Shown: positions 20,055 to 30,943 of the stretch, in pieces
Layout of the letters: each line of letters opens with the position of its first letter
How positions within the stretch are numbered: position 1 is the stretch's first letter
DNA from: Bolinopsis microptera
Lineage: Eukaryota; Ctenophora; Tentaculata; Lobata; Bolinopsidae
NCBI RefSeq assembly: GCF_026151205.1
Contig: NC_087080.1
Location: 8,521,720-8,585,719 of the forward strand
Direction: 5' to 3'
Length of the DNA: 64,000 bases
Position numbers and translations under genes: made by a program
Notes under the pieces: generated by a model
Database searches by the model: none
What the model saw: the letters and a program-made list of their open reading frames with translations, nothing else
What the model was told of the DNA's origin: nothing

Positions 20055-20289
20055 GTAAGTGTTTTATGTAGTTTTACGAGTTTATAAAATCATCGTGGTG
20101 ACTGTTGACGATGATAATAAAACTGGTACATTCGCGTGTTTATGACGCATATATTCTCAAAACTTATTATCTAAAATGCACCATAAACTTGATAAAGTGC
20201 CAAGCGAAGGCACTCACGTGACTTTAAAGTTTAAGTGAACATCTATGAACCATCATTGTATCGCTTACTACAAAACACTCCTCTCACAG

Positions 20290-20461
20290 CGTGTACTCTG
20301 GATACAGACAAAACTGATTGTCGTTACGAGGACGGCAAGGTGATTACAGAGTACTTTGTTAACTTGACACCTGGTGTTTGGACTCCCGCTGAGAGATATC
20401 CTCTCATAGTAGTGAAAAATAAAATTCAGTTCTGGAGCTGTTCAAACATTTATAATAAAAG
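20290..20461 (+). CDS. Receptor stalk exon (membrane-proximal domain)
   Basis: A 172-bp exon (phase 1 to 2). It contains CTLDTDKTDCRYEDG, FVNLTPGVWTPAERYP and FWSCSN. The spacing resembles a fibronectin-III-like or extracellular spacer domain. The donor is AAAAG then GTAGTC. Confidence 0.7.
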
Positions 20462-20752
20462 GTAGTCATTAAAAAGTTATTATTTATATTAAAATAGTTA
20501 TTATATTTATATTTTATATAATGTACAGTCATTTTATTCAGTGAAGGGACCGTATTCTTTCTTAATATTAACCAGAATATTCTACGAGAGATATTGAAAG
20601 ATATTAACTTTAGGAAATATTGAGAGATATTGAGAGATATTGAGAGATATGAAAGATATGGAAGATATGGAAGATATTTAGAGATTCAGAATCAGATATT
20701 GAGAAATTATACTCGTAATCGGTAAACATCTTAATTTTATGATATTTATCAG

Positions 20753-20823
20753 ACGAAGACGAGGTGTTGATGATCCCGACTACGACTTTGAGCAAAGTAA
20801 TGATAATTCATCCATAGCTACAG
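20753..20823 (+). CDS. Receptor exon with a polybasic (furin-like) site and acidic stretch
   Basis: A 71-bp exon (phase 2 to 1). Joined to the previous exon it gives Lys and four Arg before Gly, then an acidic run VDDPDYDFEQ. R-x-K/R-R is the consensus for furin-type convertases, so the ectodomain could be cleaved or shed here. Confidence 0.65.
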
Positions 20824-20927
20824 GTAATTGACTGAAATTGAGCTGGTAAAATCAAATTGCTTCCTTGCCAAATACAAAGTGAGACTTCTTATTTTACTGA
20901 TTCCCCAGTCTTCCCCACTAACATATA

Positions 20928-21725
20928 CCTTACTCGGGATTATTACGACGGGTTTATTAACGACCGGTTAAAATATGGTTCGGGAAAAATATGGCGAAAT
21001 TGCTCAAAACCCACCACATTTTCCCGGTCGCCATTTTACCGGTGTCCAACCTTTCAATTTTAGATTCAAAAATTTTGTCTCAGATGTAAATTTCCTTATT
21101 AGAGATAAGCAGGTTCAGAAATTTTCGCATTGCTAAAACTTGTGAAACAAGTCGAATTATCAATAATTGTTGAAAGTAGACTCTAGCAAATTCGTTGTTT
21201 TGAATTAGCATTACATGTTTACGTGTATCAAATAACCATTATGACTCAATTTGTAGAAAATCTTCGAAAGAATGCATCGTTCACATTGTTTAGAATTATG
21301 AATAAATGACTGATGAAACTGATTCATGTTATTGACCGTTTTAATTAATTCGAGTTTTAATTTAACTGTTACTTTTACTTTGAGTCCTATTTCATTATGT
21401 AGAGATAGTCAATACCTAAGAAATTAAAAATTGGCCTATTTAAATCAACTTTGACAATAAGGATATATGACAAGAATTGGGCAAAAAGGTGAATTTTTTG
21501 CAATTTTAGCCAAATGAAGTCGAAAAACCTACAACAAGTGTCCCAATAGTCTTCTTTAGTGAATATAAGACAACCATTAAAATATGTGTACCCATACCCC
21601 TTGGGAACCCTAAAAGCTGAGTCGGCGGGTTTATTAACGACCGGTGAAAATGTGGTTCGGGAAAAATATGGCGAAATTACCCTAAACCCGCCACTTTATC
21701 CCGGTCATAATAATCCCGAGTAAGG
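20928..21725. mobile_element. 798-bp non-autonomous DNA transposon with TA target duplication
   Basis: The termini CCTTACTCGGGATTATTA and its reverse complement are perfect 18-bp inverted repeats, each flanked by TA, as for Tc1/mariner-type elements. Inside, a block of about 50 bp (GGGTTTATTAACGACCGG...) occurs near both ends in the same orientation. No transposase frame is present. It lies in a receptor intron. Confidence 0.8.
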
Positions 21726-22020
21726 TAATCGATAATGATAAGTGAGCTTAAAAGTCTCGGAATGAAACGCATATTCGGTAAAATACAGATTACAAGGTGG
21801 CCCTGAATTCATTACTTAATATGTACAATGTACATCAAAGATTAGACCAGATAGCTGATAGTGAAATTTGCACGACATCGTCCGTAGTTCTACAAGCTAT
21901 CTGGTGCACAGACGTATGAACATGAATTCTGGGTCCCCTTGTTGTATAACGTGGTTAGTTCAGGTTGTGGTGTTGTGAAGGGACGGGTATTCTGATCAAC
22001 TGGAGGAACTGAGGTCTGCC

Positions 22021-22067
22021 ATACCTCAAATAACCTCAAATAACCTCGAATAACGTCAAATAGCCTC
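22021..22067 (+). repeat. Short tandem repeat of 11 bp
   Basis: About four imperfect copies of AACCTCAAATA. Confidence 0.7.
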
Positions 22068-22109
22068 ACATTTTGATAGATTTGTGTCCCTAAGAGATAT
22101 TGCTGAATG

Positions 22110-22300
22110 ACTTTCAAAAGTCTTGCAATACAAGGATGTACTTTATAGTAACGATTTATCCATTTCATAAATTCAGAAGTCACCATTAAACTTTAGAACT
22201 ACCGGTAACTTTTTACAGAATGAAGTTTAGACAAATGTATAAAAAGTTATTCAAAAAATACATCCTTGCAAGACTTTTGAAACGCCCTGTAGTTACTCAG
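22110..22300. mobile_element. Small inverted-repeat element, mariner-like ends
   Basis: TTCAAAAGTCTTGCAA near 22113 is matched by its reverse complement near 22262-22282. The right end reads on as GAAACGCCCTGTAG. The CAGGGCGTTTCAAAAGTC-like terminus is typical of mariner-derived MITEs. Confidence 0.45.
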
Positions 22301-23481
22301 GTGGCACTGTTCATAAAGAAATGTACTGATAGATAGTTTTAAACGAATCTATGATAATTGCATCTATAAACTTTGTAGCTTTAAAAACAGCTCATTTTGA
22401 GAGCAGCAGAATCACGAAAAGATACGTTTTATTGTTCAAATACCAGGAGTACCAGTTGGTCGGTAAGAAATGCACGATCTCTTTTCTTCTTTTAGTTCAA
22501 GTTCTGAGAATTAATATCTTTCATGCATGTTTTACTTCTACATACAGTTCTTTTGGTGAATGACATTTCTGAAAGAAACGTTTGGCGGGTTTTTGTCTTG
22601 TTTCCTTCGCTGAAATACTTCATTATATAATAGATCACAACTAATATATTGCTGGTTTTTTACCTTGTCCTACTTTCATTTCTTCAGAGTAATAGAGTGC
22701 CTTATTGGTGATGACGTAAACTTTATTTGAATTTAGACGGCCATTCGTACACTCTTGCTGACTCTCTTTTTCATATTTGCATAGCTGCTTTGAATATTTG
22801 CCTAGTTTGTGGGTCATGTCTCCGTAGTGGAACATTATACTTATCTGCATGGTTTCAGAGCCTGTCTCACTTCTATCACTGCATCCATCGTATTTCCCAA
22901 ACATAGACAGATGTTGTAACTAGTAAACTTGGGACCATATCGAGTCCTACAATACTGCACATGGAGACTGCAAGTTTCACCGCTCCATAATCAGATCACA
23001 TCATCTGTACCCAGCTAGCGAGTGTAGCCAGTTACTTCAGCCCAGTTCCTCTAGTTACAGAATCCTCTCTTCATGATACCAACCCCTGATATCTGCTCTG
23101 TGGAACAAAACTAAAGGGAATTATTATTATTTAACCCAATTTGAGTAGCACTTGAGAGTGTATCCAGAATATTGAATTTTTCGTACTTATAACCACGTAT
23201 GAGAATCTAAACCGAATTATTGAATTAAACTCTTCCGAAAATTAATCAACTGCTTGTGTAATGTGTCCAGGTAAAATAGAAATATCCATTATTTGGTTTA
23301 TCAGGTCCTCCTACCTTCCTACTAAGCTAACTTCCTTGAGCGAATTAGCTATTGTTTGCCAAGGTTCTGGGGGTTTCAAATTGTATTATAAAATGATTAC
23401 AATCTTACTCTATGCTTCTAAGCTACCTACAAACAATAACCCTTTATAAAATAATATTATAAACGATTTCTCCCATTTCAG

Positions 23482-23508
23482 TATCTCCACCAGAACCTTA
23501 TGACACAG
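23482..23508 (+). CDS. 27-bp receptor micro-exon
   Basis: Phase 1-1, encoding SPPEPYDT between acceptor CCATTTCAG and donor GTATGA. A Pro-rich juxtamembrane linker fits its place. Its small size lowers certainty, but splice sites and phase agree with both neighbours. Confidence 0.6.
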
Positions 23509-23914
23509 GTATGAATTTTTTTAAATCGTTCGGCTCAAAAAAAGGGCAGATAGCCAATGATAGTAATACTGCTACAAATGAAATTGAGAACAAACTAGGA
23601 GTACTGCTCAGTAAGTCAGTACTAGCTTAACAAACTTGATAGCTAAATGCATATCACAGAGCTGACACGTGACACGTAACACGAAAAACGTACCTACCTA
23701 CCCCACCAATCCTAAATTCTCGCCACTTCTAACCATCTTTACGTTTTTGAAAAAAAAGGCCGATGGAAAAAATGTTCCACTATGAACGTCTTTTCCATGA
23801 CTACTTTTTAGTTTCGGTCAATTTCAATTTCTATCATTGGACTAAATTAATAAATTATATGAACATTTTTTCCAATGACATTTTTCAAAAATTTCACAGT
23901 TATCTGCAGATCAC

Positions 23915-24530
23915 GTCACCCAATCAGTGACGAATAATGGACATAATTGGATTGATAAGTAGGTAAGCTTATCGATCAGCTTACCTACTTATCAATCCAA
24001 TTCTGTCAGTACACAACCGTAATGTCGTGAGACAATAAACAACATGCCTATCTATTCCCGATTCCTAAAAGAAGAAATATACAAGTACAATTATACTGGC
24101 AGCTGCACTGATTTAAGATTTCAGATGGCTGCATCAGGCATTTACTCTCATTGCAACTTCTTTTTCTTTCCTTCTTATTCAGGGATGTCAGTCGTCAGCA
24201 CTTATTTCGTTTTGTAGGCTGCAGCACCGCCAGCAAGAGGAGAGGGCTGTTAATTTGTTTCCTTGTCCTACTTCACAGAGTAGATTTTGCCATCTGAATG
24301 CAGCAGTTGTGGAGTTATTCCCGTGCTTTCCAGGATTTGACCCCTTGCCCTTCAGTATTTCCCAAGGTTACAGCATCTCTAGTCTTATACTTCGTTCAGG
24401 GGATTTGACTCTGATACGAGAACCGCCTCTTTTGCGAGGGTTATGTGATAGAGTTAAAGTTGTTTCGTAAACTTTACTTTAGATCTAGCCCATTTAACCA
24501 CTAAATATTCGTCACTGATTGGGTGTCACG
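23915..24530. mobile_element. Likely MITE with inverted ends in the last long intron
   Basis: ACCCAATCAGTGACGAATA near 23917 is repeated in inverse orientation near 24507-24525. A strong hairpin follows the left end. The interior has no convincing coding sequence. Confidence 0.5.
23948..24003. repeat. Hairpin with 24-bp arms and 8-base loop
   Basis: ATTGGATTGATAAGTAGGTA(AGCT), then an 8-base spacer, then its perfect reverse complement. Confidence 0.8.
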
Positions 24531-25029
24531 ATCTGATCAATGTGTGACCCCGGGTCTCAAGCGGTGTGTAATTGTAGTAGGTTGTTTACCAAGATTCGAC
24601 ATTGACGAAAAAGGTAATAGAATATTCTAATGACAACAACAGCATGGCGAACCTTATAGCAAGTTAGGAACGAGGGTGCGATTTCCTTTTCTTTTGCGGT
24701 ATGACCACAGTCCTTTCGGTACAGATTTCACCATGGTTCTTAGTCAGGACGCAACACCAAGCATATGCAGTCGTGTTATTCTCGCAGCTCTAACGAGAGC
24801 CACTACCATTCACGCCATGGGTCGGAGTGAGTGATCGCTGCCCTTGGGTTTTGACTTTTGAGATCTTGACCCTGGATCTCATGGGACATAGTGGTCAGCC
24901 ACCGCGGTTTGTGTGAAATTAAGACCTACGAGTGCGTGAGGTGTTCAGTGAACACCAACTGTTACGCTGTATTTCTTGATAGTGGAACCGCATGATACTG
25001 ATAATTAATGACGTGGTTCAACTTCTGAG

Positions 25030-25570
25030 TGGGTCGTTGACCGAGTTCGTCAATTTTAAAATTTAAATCAACTTACAGGAGTAATAATCAAGATATGACA
25101 TGTTTTTATACTAATATATTTTAAAGTTTGACAGGAATGCATTTTATCAATCAATTCTGTGGTCCTAGTTGGTGAGTGGGTCTCTAATGACCCATTTAAT
25201 CAATTTTTTGCAGTTTAACTTTATGACGATAATCACTAGCTGAGAGGCGATTTTGCACTTTTGATGTCATATTGTAGACCGAATTCAAGAAGCTACATGC
25301 ACATATTATGAAGTAATAAGCAGGTGAGCCGAGTGGGTCGTTAACGACCCAATTTCTGTATTTAAATAATAGCCGAAAAAACGTGATGGGTCGTTTACGA
25401 CCCGGACGAGTGGGTCGTATGCGACCATAGCTGTTAAGCTGTATCTTTTAAAGTAAACGAGATACAGATTAGCTTTTTTGGATATCTCATTTTTGCTGTG
25501 AAGTGACCTAGTGTGTTAAATGGCATCAAAATTGACAAATTTTAAAACTCGTCGTCCCTAATGGGTTAAT
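25030..25570. mobile_element. Possible piggyBac-like element end with palindromic GGGTCGT/ACGACCC motifs
   Basis: Several copies of GTGGGTCGTNNACGACCC-like palindromes occur at 25036, 25336 and 25387-25430. The stretch ends in CCCTAATGGGTTAA (near 25555), which resembles a piggyBac terminus beside its TTAA target. The other end was not found. Confidence 0.4.
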
Positions 25571-25965
25571 TCTTTCAACGTTCTCATCTAAAACGTTCTG
25601 ATCTACACAATCACATCCTTTGAATAAAGCCTTGAAAATGCAAATTTAAGAAATTTTAAACTACTACTCCTACTACTACTACTACTACTACTATGTCGGA
25701 ACTAAGTCCGATCTACGCCAGATAAACCCCTCCATATATCCCTGTTCGCATTGCATCTCCTCTTTAGAGTTTGTCCCAACTTCCTTCAGTAACATAGACA
25801 AGTAGCTTTGTCTTGGTCGGCCTTGCTGTGCTCTACCATATTGCATAGGTTCCCATAAGACTAAAATATTAATTGTGAAGCCCGATCAGTGTACAGCTAT
25901 TAATTAAAAAACCTCGTCTGACGTTATGGAAGTTAAATTTGGCAATCAAATAAATAATCTCCCAG

Positions 25966-26195
25966 GTAACAGTATCTTGCTGATTGGATGGATTCTAGCT
26001 GCATTGTTCCTTACAAGCACGGTAATTCTCTCAATATCAGTTGCCTGGATATTACTAATAAAGAGAAAGAAAGAAAATGTTTACTCCGATCACGAATATG
26101 TGGAGAACATTGTTGTAATTCCTCCAGCCAGGTCTTCAGTTGCAATAGAGAATGACTCGTATATTTACAACAATAACGAACTTTACCGCCTTTAA
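25966..26195 (+). CDS. Receptor last exon: transmembrane helix and cytoplasmic tail
   Basis: Phase 1 in, acceptor CTCCCAG. A hydrophobic helix of about 27 residues (SILLIGWILAALFLTSTVIL and on) is followed by a stop-transfer KRKKE. The tail is about 45 residues with seven tyrosines in all, including VYSDHEYVEN, SYIYNNN and LYRL, ending at TAA. YVEN and YNNN contain the Y-x-N pattern bound by Grb2-type SH2 domains. No canonical ITIM is present. Confidence 0.85.
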
Positions 26196-26259
26196 TTGTC
26201 TACAAATCAACATGAGATCATTCTTTATCTTGCCCCACAAAGTGAAATGACAATGGGGG

Positions 26260-26580
26260 TCACGACGTGATACATAAATATCCACATAACTATTTCTTAT
26301 TCCTGTCATCTTTAACATCGAATTAGAATGTTTTGAGCTTAAATATACCTGCTGAACTACTTTCGATGAGTCTTAAAGGACCAGTTAACTCAAAAAAAAG
26401 TTATCCTCATATTTTGACAGATTATGATACATAGCAAACTGAGGAACGAGTCGAAATTCCTAAATCTCTAACTGCTTTAACTGGTCCTTTAATGCCTGAA
26501 CAACAACAAAGGGGTATAATAGTATTGCGAATGTAAGGGCGATGGTCATGCTTGGCAGCATTGTGATACTACGCTACAAT
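26260..26580 (+). repeat. Receptor 3' flank, duplicated in inverse orientation at 47.27-47.46 kb
   Basis: Sequence from about 26283 to 26373 and on from 26489 matches the reverse complement of 47270-47455 with moderate divergence. Confidence 0.8.
26377..26488. mobile_element. 112-bp MITE flanked by TTAA
   Basis: The termini AGGACCAGTTAA and TTAACTGGTCCT are inverted repeats, each flanked by TTAA (26373-26376, 26489-26492), the target of piggyBac-type transposases. The inverted copy of this region near 47.37 kb has a single TTAA and no insert, proving the insertion boundaries. Confidence 0.85.
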
Positions 26581-26710
26581 CAATGCTATTCGTAACTAAT
26601 TATATCCGAGAGACCACATTTGAACCGTAATCAATAGTTTGATCCAGCAATTTACTACGCTACAATTAATGGCAAATTATGCTAGTCGTAACTAATTGCA
26701 TCCAAGATAC
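26541..26710 (+). repeat. Imperfect tandem duplication of about 100 bp
   Basis: TACTACGCTACAAT, then ATTCGTAACTAATT or GTCGTAACTAATT, then ATCC occurs twice in the same order. Confidence 0.55.
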
Positions 26711-27376
26711 CATACATACCATTCCATTTCATAACATTTGCGGTCATATAATCTGGTAACACGAACACCTGTTCGGCGAACAGGGGTCGGGCTATCTAGA
26801 TACTGCCGAATCTTGCATATTTATCCGATAGTCCCATGTTGTTGAAACTTCGATTGAAACGTGTGACCCTTAATTTTTAATTTTTTTCATTTGGATACTC
26901 AAAAAACACAATACAGGTAGTAAGGATATTAGAAGATTTTTCGAATATTATCTATGCCCACGAATAAATTATTTTGCACCTTTTCTAATTTCTAGTGATA
27001 GAGTTTCTAATTGTGTAACATATTCTCCAGCAGTGTAGTTCTACAGCTCTGAAGAAAATTTAAATTCCTAAAAGATACAAAATAAAAAAACAATGTTTGA
27101 AACGAACTGGTTACAACATAAGGCACGAAATAAAAAATATAAAATATATGTTTTTTTCAGCATTGATATGTAATTTCAGACTAATCCTCTGGTCAATTTC
27201 AATGTCTATAATCAGACTGAATTATGTCAACATTTTTACTGCTAAACAACTGCTTTTCTTGTTCACTGTACTAAAAATCGATCGAAAAATGATCTGCTAA
27301 AATTGGAAAAACGACCAGCGCTTTTATCTAAAATATTTAAACCTGGTTTGAATTTCTGATGATGATGTTTATCACT

Positions 27377-28165
27377 TTATCTTTCTAATTGCGGGAAGTT
27401 GTCATATAACCAGTTAGTTATAGTACCAGTAATTAACAAAACCTGGTAGTATTGCTCTAAGACCCATTTTTGTTTTACAAACAGTGTTTCTATATGGGAC
27501 TTGGCAGCAAAACCCCAGACGAGGGAGCAGTAATCAAGGTGAGACTGCACAAAGCTGTGATATATTTGTAAACGTGCTTCCAGAGGCAAATATTTTTTAA
27601 GTTTGTACATGACTCCAATGTATCTGGCCATTTTCATTTTCATGGCAGAAATATGTTGCGACCAGTTCAGTTTGTTATCTATTATACCTCCTAAGAAACG
27701 GGCTGCTGTTTTTCTTTCGATTGTGACACCAGAAATTACTACATCGCGATAAATGAGGTTTCTTTGCCGAGAAAATATCATATAATTCGTTTTTTAAAGG
27801 TTTAGAGCTAAACCGTCGTTATTTACCCATTTAACTAAGACTTCGCTAAGAATTTTTAGCTTATCATAAACCTCGTTTATATTTTCTCCTGTTAGGAAAA
27901 TGTTTGCATCATCTGCGTACATAATGAAATTAACTATTTCTGATATTTGAGGAAGATCGTTTATGTAGATTATAAAAAGGAGAGGTCCCAAAATTGAACC
28001 TTGGGGTACACCGTAAATAATGGGGTTGGCTGAGGATTCAGAGGATCCAATTGATACAAACTGGTTAACCTGTTCCTAAGATATGATTTAAACCAGTTTA
28101 AAGCTAGACCTCTTATGCCATAGTGCTCGAGCTTATTCAGGAGTATGGACGGGAGATTTATAGTT
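27377..28165 (-). pseudogene. Non-LTR retrotransposon reverse transcriptase fragment
   Basis: On the minus strand, in order: [32 protein letters not shown], the catalytic YADD box (FIMYADDANIF), then KFLGG-like RFLGGIIDNKLNWSQHI and HLDYCSLVW. The reading frame shifts at least twice (near 27790 and 28070) and the endonuclease is missing, so it is a dead 5'-truncated copy. Confidence 0.85.
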
Positions 28166-28313
28166 TATCTTATTGTAGGATGGTTGGTGTCGGACGACTT
28201 TGGGGACCGAACACAATTCATTCACGGCCTGCAAATTGTAACTAGTTTAGATTTATAATTTATTACATCTATAATCGCACTCTGTAAAAATATCTTTTGC
28301 TTGCTTTCGAGCC

Positions 28314-28419
28314 GATAACTAGCGTACTGATAACTAGCGTACTGATAACTAGCGTACTGATAACTAGCGTACTGATAACTAGCGTACTGATAACTAGCGT
28401 ACTGATAACTAGCGTACTG
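28314..28419 (+). repeat. 15-bp minisatellite, seven copies
   Basis: Near-perfect tandem copies of GATAACTAGCGTACT. Confidence 0.95.
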
Positions 28420-28933
28420 GTAGTATGTCTAATGAGGTGAGGTTTATCGCATCTTTAGTGCCGAGTACTGCCATGTGCATGCCTTATACGTGTGATACTA
28501 CTTAATCAATTGTGAATGAATGGAAAAAGCGATCGCTGCAAAATTTTAAATCTTTAATTCAATGTTAACATGGTTTTTTAGGCACTTGAATATGGCAATT
28601 TTGGGGCTTTTAACGGAATTTCGTATAACAGTGCGCTGACGCGTATCAGTATCACTATTATAAGGGACAGTTTTATAAAAATCTAAACAAGGCTATATTT
28701 GACACTCCTGTCAATTTTAACATAGACTTAGAATATTTTGAACTAAAAGGAAACTTACTGAACGACGTATGATGAGTCTAAATAAAAGAAGGAACAAAAA
28801 TATTAAAGGGGGCATTATAAAAAACGGTCGTACTTGCAAACAACAACTCTCAAATATATAACACGGCGGTACTTATGACTTAAGAACATTTCAACTAAGA
28901 TTTTTATTGACATTGCCACTTTCTACAAACAGG

Positions 28934-29012
28934 ATGAAGGTTGTTGTTCTACTGTCCTGTTTTTCCCTTTCTGTGGCTCACAAATTTGATGTAATCGATG
29001 ACTTTGGGCTGG
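28934..29012 (+). pseudogene. Signal-peptide part of a secreted Cys-rich protein, separated from its body by an insertion
   Basis: The ATG at 28934 opens MKVVVLLSCFSLSVAHKFD, a clear signal peptide, and reads to DDFGL at 29012. The same 13 bases encoding DFGL recur at 30944-30956, where the frame continues as VAKIGMSVVERM. The two halves thus belong to one original frame. Confidence 0.7.
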
Positions 29013-29207
29013 GCCCCACGAAAAACCTCACCGAACCTCCACGCGGTGTGGGGTGGGTGGCTCGAACGGGAGGTGCATGGGTGTTTCTAACCTAAGAACC
29101 TATGCAAAGGAAGGGACTAGCCATCTCTAAAACAAGGAAAGGCTCTAATAGCCTCTACTAACCTTAGAACCGCAGCATAACCGCTTTTCCCACAGGCAAA
29201 TAACACC

Positions 29208-29663
29208 GGGAAGTTGGTCGTTTAGCTCCGGACAGTCTATGCAACGTCTATGCAACGTCCGTGCAACAACAAAAGAACCGTCTATGCAACGTCTATGCAA
29301 CGTCCCTGCACAATGAACACTCTATGCACACTCCCTGCACGGTCAGTCTATGCAACGTCTATGCAACGTCTATGCAACGTCCCTGCACAGTACCATATGA
29401 ACACCGGCTACTAGCCGGTTACTAGCCGGCTAGTAGCCGGTGTTCATATGGTACTGTGCAGGGACGTTGCATAGACGTTGCATAGACGTTGCATAGACGT
29501 TGCATAGACGTTGCATAGACGTTGCATAAACTGACCGTGCAGGGAGTGTGCATAGAGTGTTCATTGTGCAGGGACGTTGCATAGACGTTGCATAGACGGT
29601 TCTTTTGTTGTTGCATGGACGTTGCATAGACGTTGCATAGACTGTCCGGAGCTAAACGACCAA
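29208..29663. repeat. Large palindrome of about 450 bp
   Basis: The arms are composed of CGTCTATGCAA/TTGCATAGACG repeats and end in GTTGGTCGTTTAGCTCCGGA and its complement. The axis lies near 29422, in a 7-base spacer. The right arm has more repeat units than the left. A second small palindrome of the same outer sequence follows at 29676-29745. Confidence 0.85.
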
Positions 29664-29769
29664 GTTGCCATAACGGGAAGTTGGTCGTTTAGCTCCGGAC
29701 AGTCTATGCAACGTCTATGCAACGTCCTAAACGACCAAGTTGCCATAACACCTTCCGCAGGAAACTAAC

Positions 29770-30640
29770 ACGCTCACAGGCTCCCACATGACGTGTAACC
29801 CCAGGATTTGGTTTTGGATCGGACACTGAAAACAAAGATAGAGGAGCAGTCTACACGCTCACATGCTACCATGTCTCGTGTAACCCAAGAATTTGACACG
29901 TTCACAGGCTACCATGTCTCGTGTAACCCCAGGATTTAGCACGCTCACAGACTACCACGTCTCGTATAACCCTAGGACTCACTTAACAGACTCTAACACG
30001 CTCACAGGCTTCCACGTCTCGTGTACCCTAGGATTTGGTTTTGGATCGGACACTCAAAACAACGATAGAGGAGCGGTCTACACGCTCACAGGCTACCATG
30101 TCTCGTGTAACCCCAGGATTTTACACGTTCACAGGCTACCACGCCTCGTGTACCCTAGGATTTTGTTTTGGATCGGACACTCAAAACAACGATAGAGGAG
30201 CGGTCTACACGCTCACAGACTACCACGTCTCGTATAACCCCAGGATTTAACACGCTCACAGGCTACCACGCCTCGTGTACCCTAGGATTTGGTTTTGGAT
30301 CGGACACTCAAAACAACGATAGAGGAGCGGTCTACACGCTCACAGGCTACCATGTCTCGTGTAAACCTAGGATGTAACACGCTCACAGGCTACTACGTCT
30401 CGTGTAGCCTTAGGACTCTAACACTTAACAGACTCTAACACGCTCACAGGCTTCCACGTCTCGTGTACCCTAGGATTTGGTTTTGGATCGGACACTCAAA
30501 ACAACGATAGAGGAGCGGACTACACGCTCACAGGCTACCATGTCTCGTGTAACCCCAGGATTTTACACGTTCAAAGGCTACCACCCCTCGTGTACCCTAG
30601 GATTTGGTTTTGGATCGGACACTCAAAACAACGACAGAGG
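29770..30640 (+). repeat. Compound minisatellite
   Basis: The 43-bp unit begins ACACGCTCACAGGCTACCA and ends CCTAGGATTT. It alternates with a unit of about 50 bp containing GGTTTTGGATCGGACACTCA. The second unit occurs six times. Confidence 0.9.
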
Positions 30641-30943
30641 AATGGTCTACAGTGACGTTACAGGAACATTGCATACTCCTACGAGTTGCATGTAGCAGGC
30701 CATGACCGTCCCTGGAAGTCCCTGTCTCCTCATCGTTAACCCGTAAGGGGTTGCACCAGGGGCGGTGGTAACAGAACTTCAAGACTCTCGGAGTCTGTTG
30801 TCGATATCTATGTATAATATAATTATGGTACCGTATATAACTTGGGAGTCTCTCTCTCTAGCAGCAGGAGTTGGAGAATGGGGACGCGTTGTGAAAGCCA
30901 CCGCAAGGAAGGCTTACAGTCGACGCCGACCAATCAAAAGAAA

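Larger units (their letters stand above)
5370..26195 (+). other. Multi-exon Ig-domain transmembrane receptor gene (gene-level entry)
   Basis: Twenty-one exons can be placed, each bounded by plausible GT-AG sites, and their phases are mutually consistent. The product is a type I membrane protein with a Cys-less N-terminal domain, about eleven further Ig-like domains, a Cys-containing stalk, a polybasic motif, one transmembrane helix and a short tail with seven tyrosines. The architecture resembles invertebrate recognition receptors such as hydrozoan Alr proteins, but I recognise no named gene. In this sequence the gene is interrupted by a Gypsy element inside exon 9687-17295 and is probably not functional as it stands. 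Confidence 0.8.
29013..30943 (+). mobile_element. 1.93-kb composite insertion with 13-bp target duplication and A-rich end
   Basis: Flanked by GACTTTGGGCTGG on both sides (29000-29012 and 30944-30956). From left to right it contains a unique 190-bp head, a palindrome built of TTGCATAGACG repeats, a minisatellite of 43-bp and about 50-bp units, and a unique 290-bp tail ending CAATCAAAAGAAA. The long target duplication plus A-rich 3' end fits LINE-mobilised retroposition of a composite non-autonomous element, in the style of primate SVA. No coding capacity for mobility was seen. Confidence 0.65.

Noticed and set aside
22641-22904. 87-codon minus-strand frame with DGCSDRSE, LDL-receptor class A-like
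   Set aside because: Too short, missing most of the six cysteines of an LDLa domain and no neighbouring exons; possible but not supportable.
29561-30377. Open frames with repeating peptides in the palindrome and minisatellite
   Set aside because: They arise from repeat units whose length or composition keeps frames open; no start context, signal peptide or exon links.
29422-30640. Repeat array resembling a CRISPR array
   Set aside because: Units are contiguous or alternate in minisatellite fashion, with no unique spacers, and the genome is animal.
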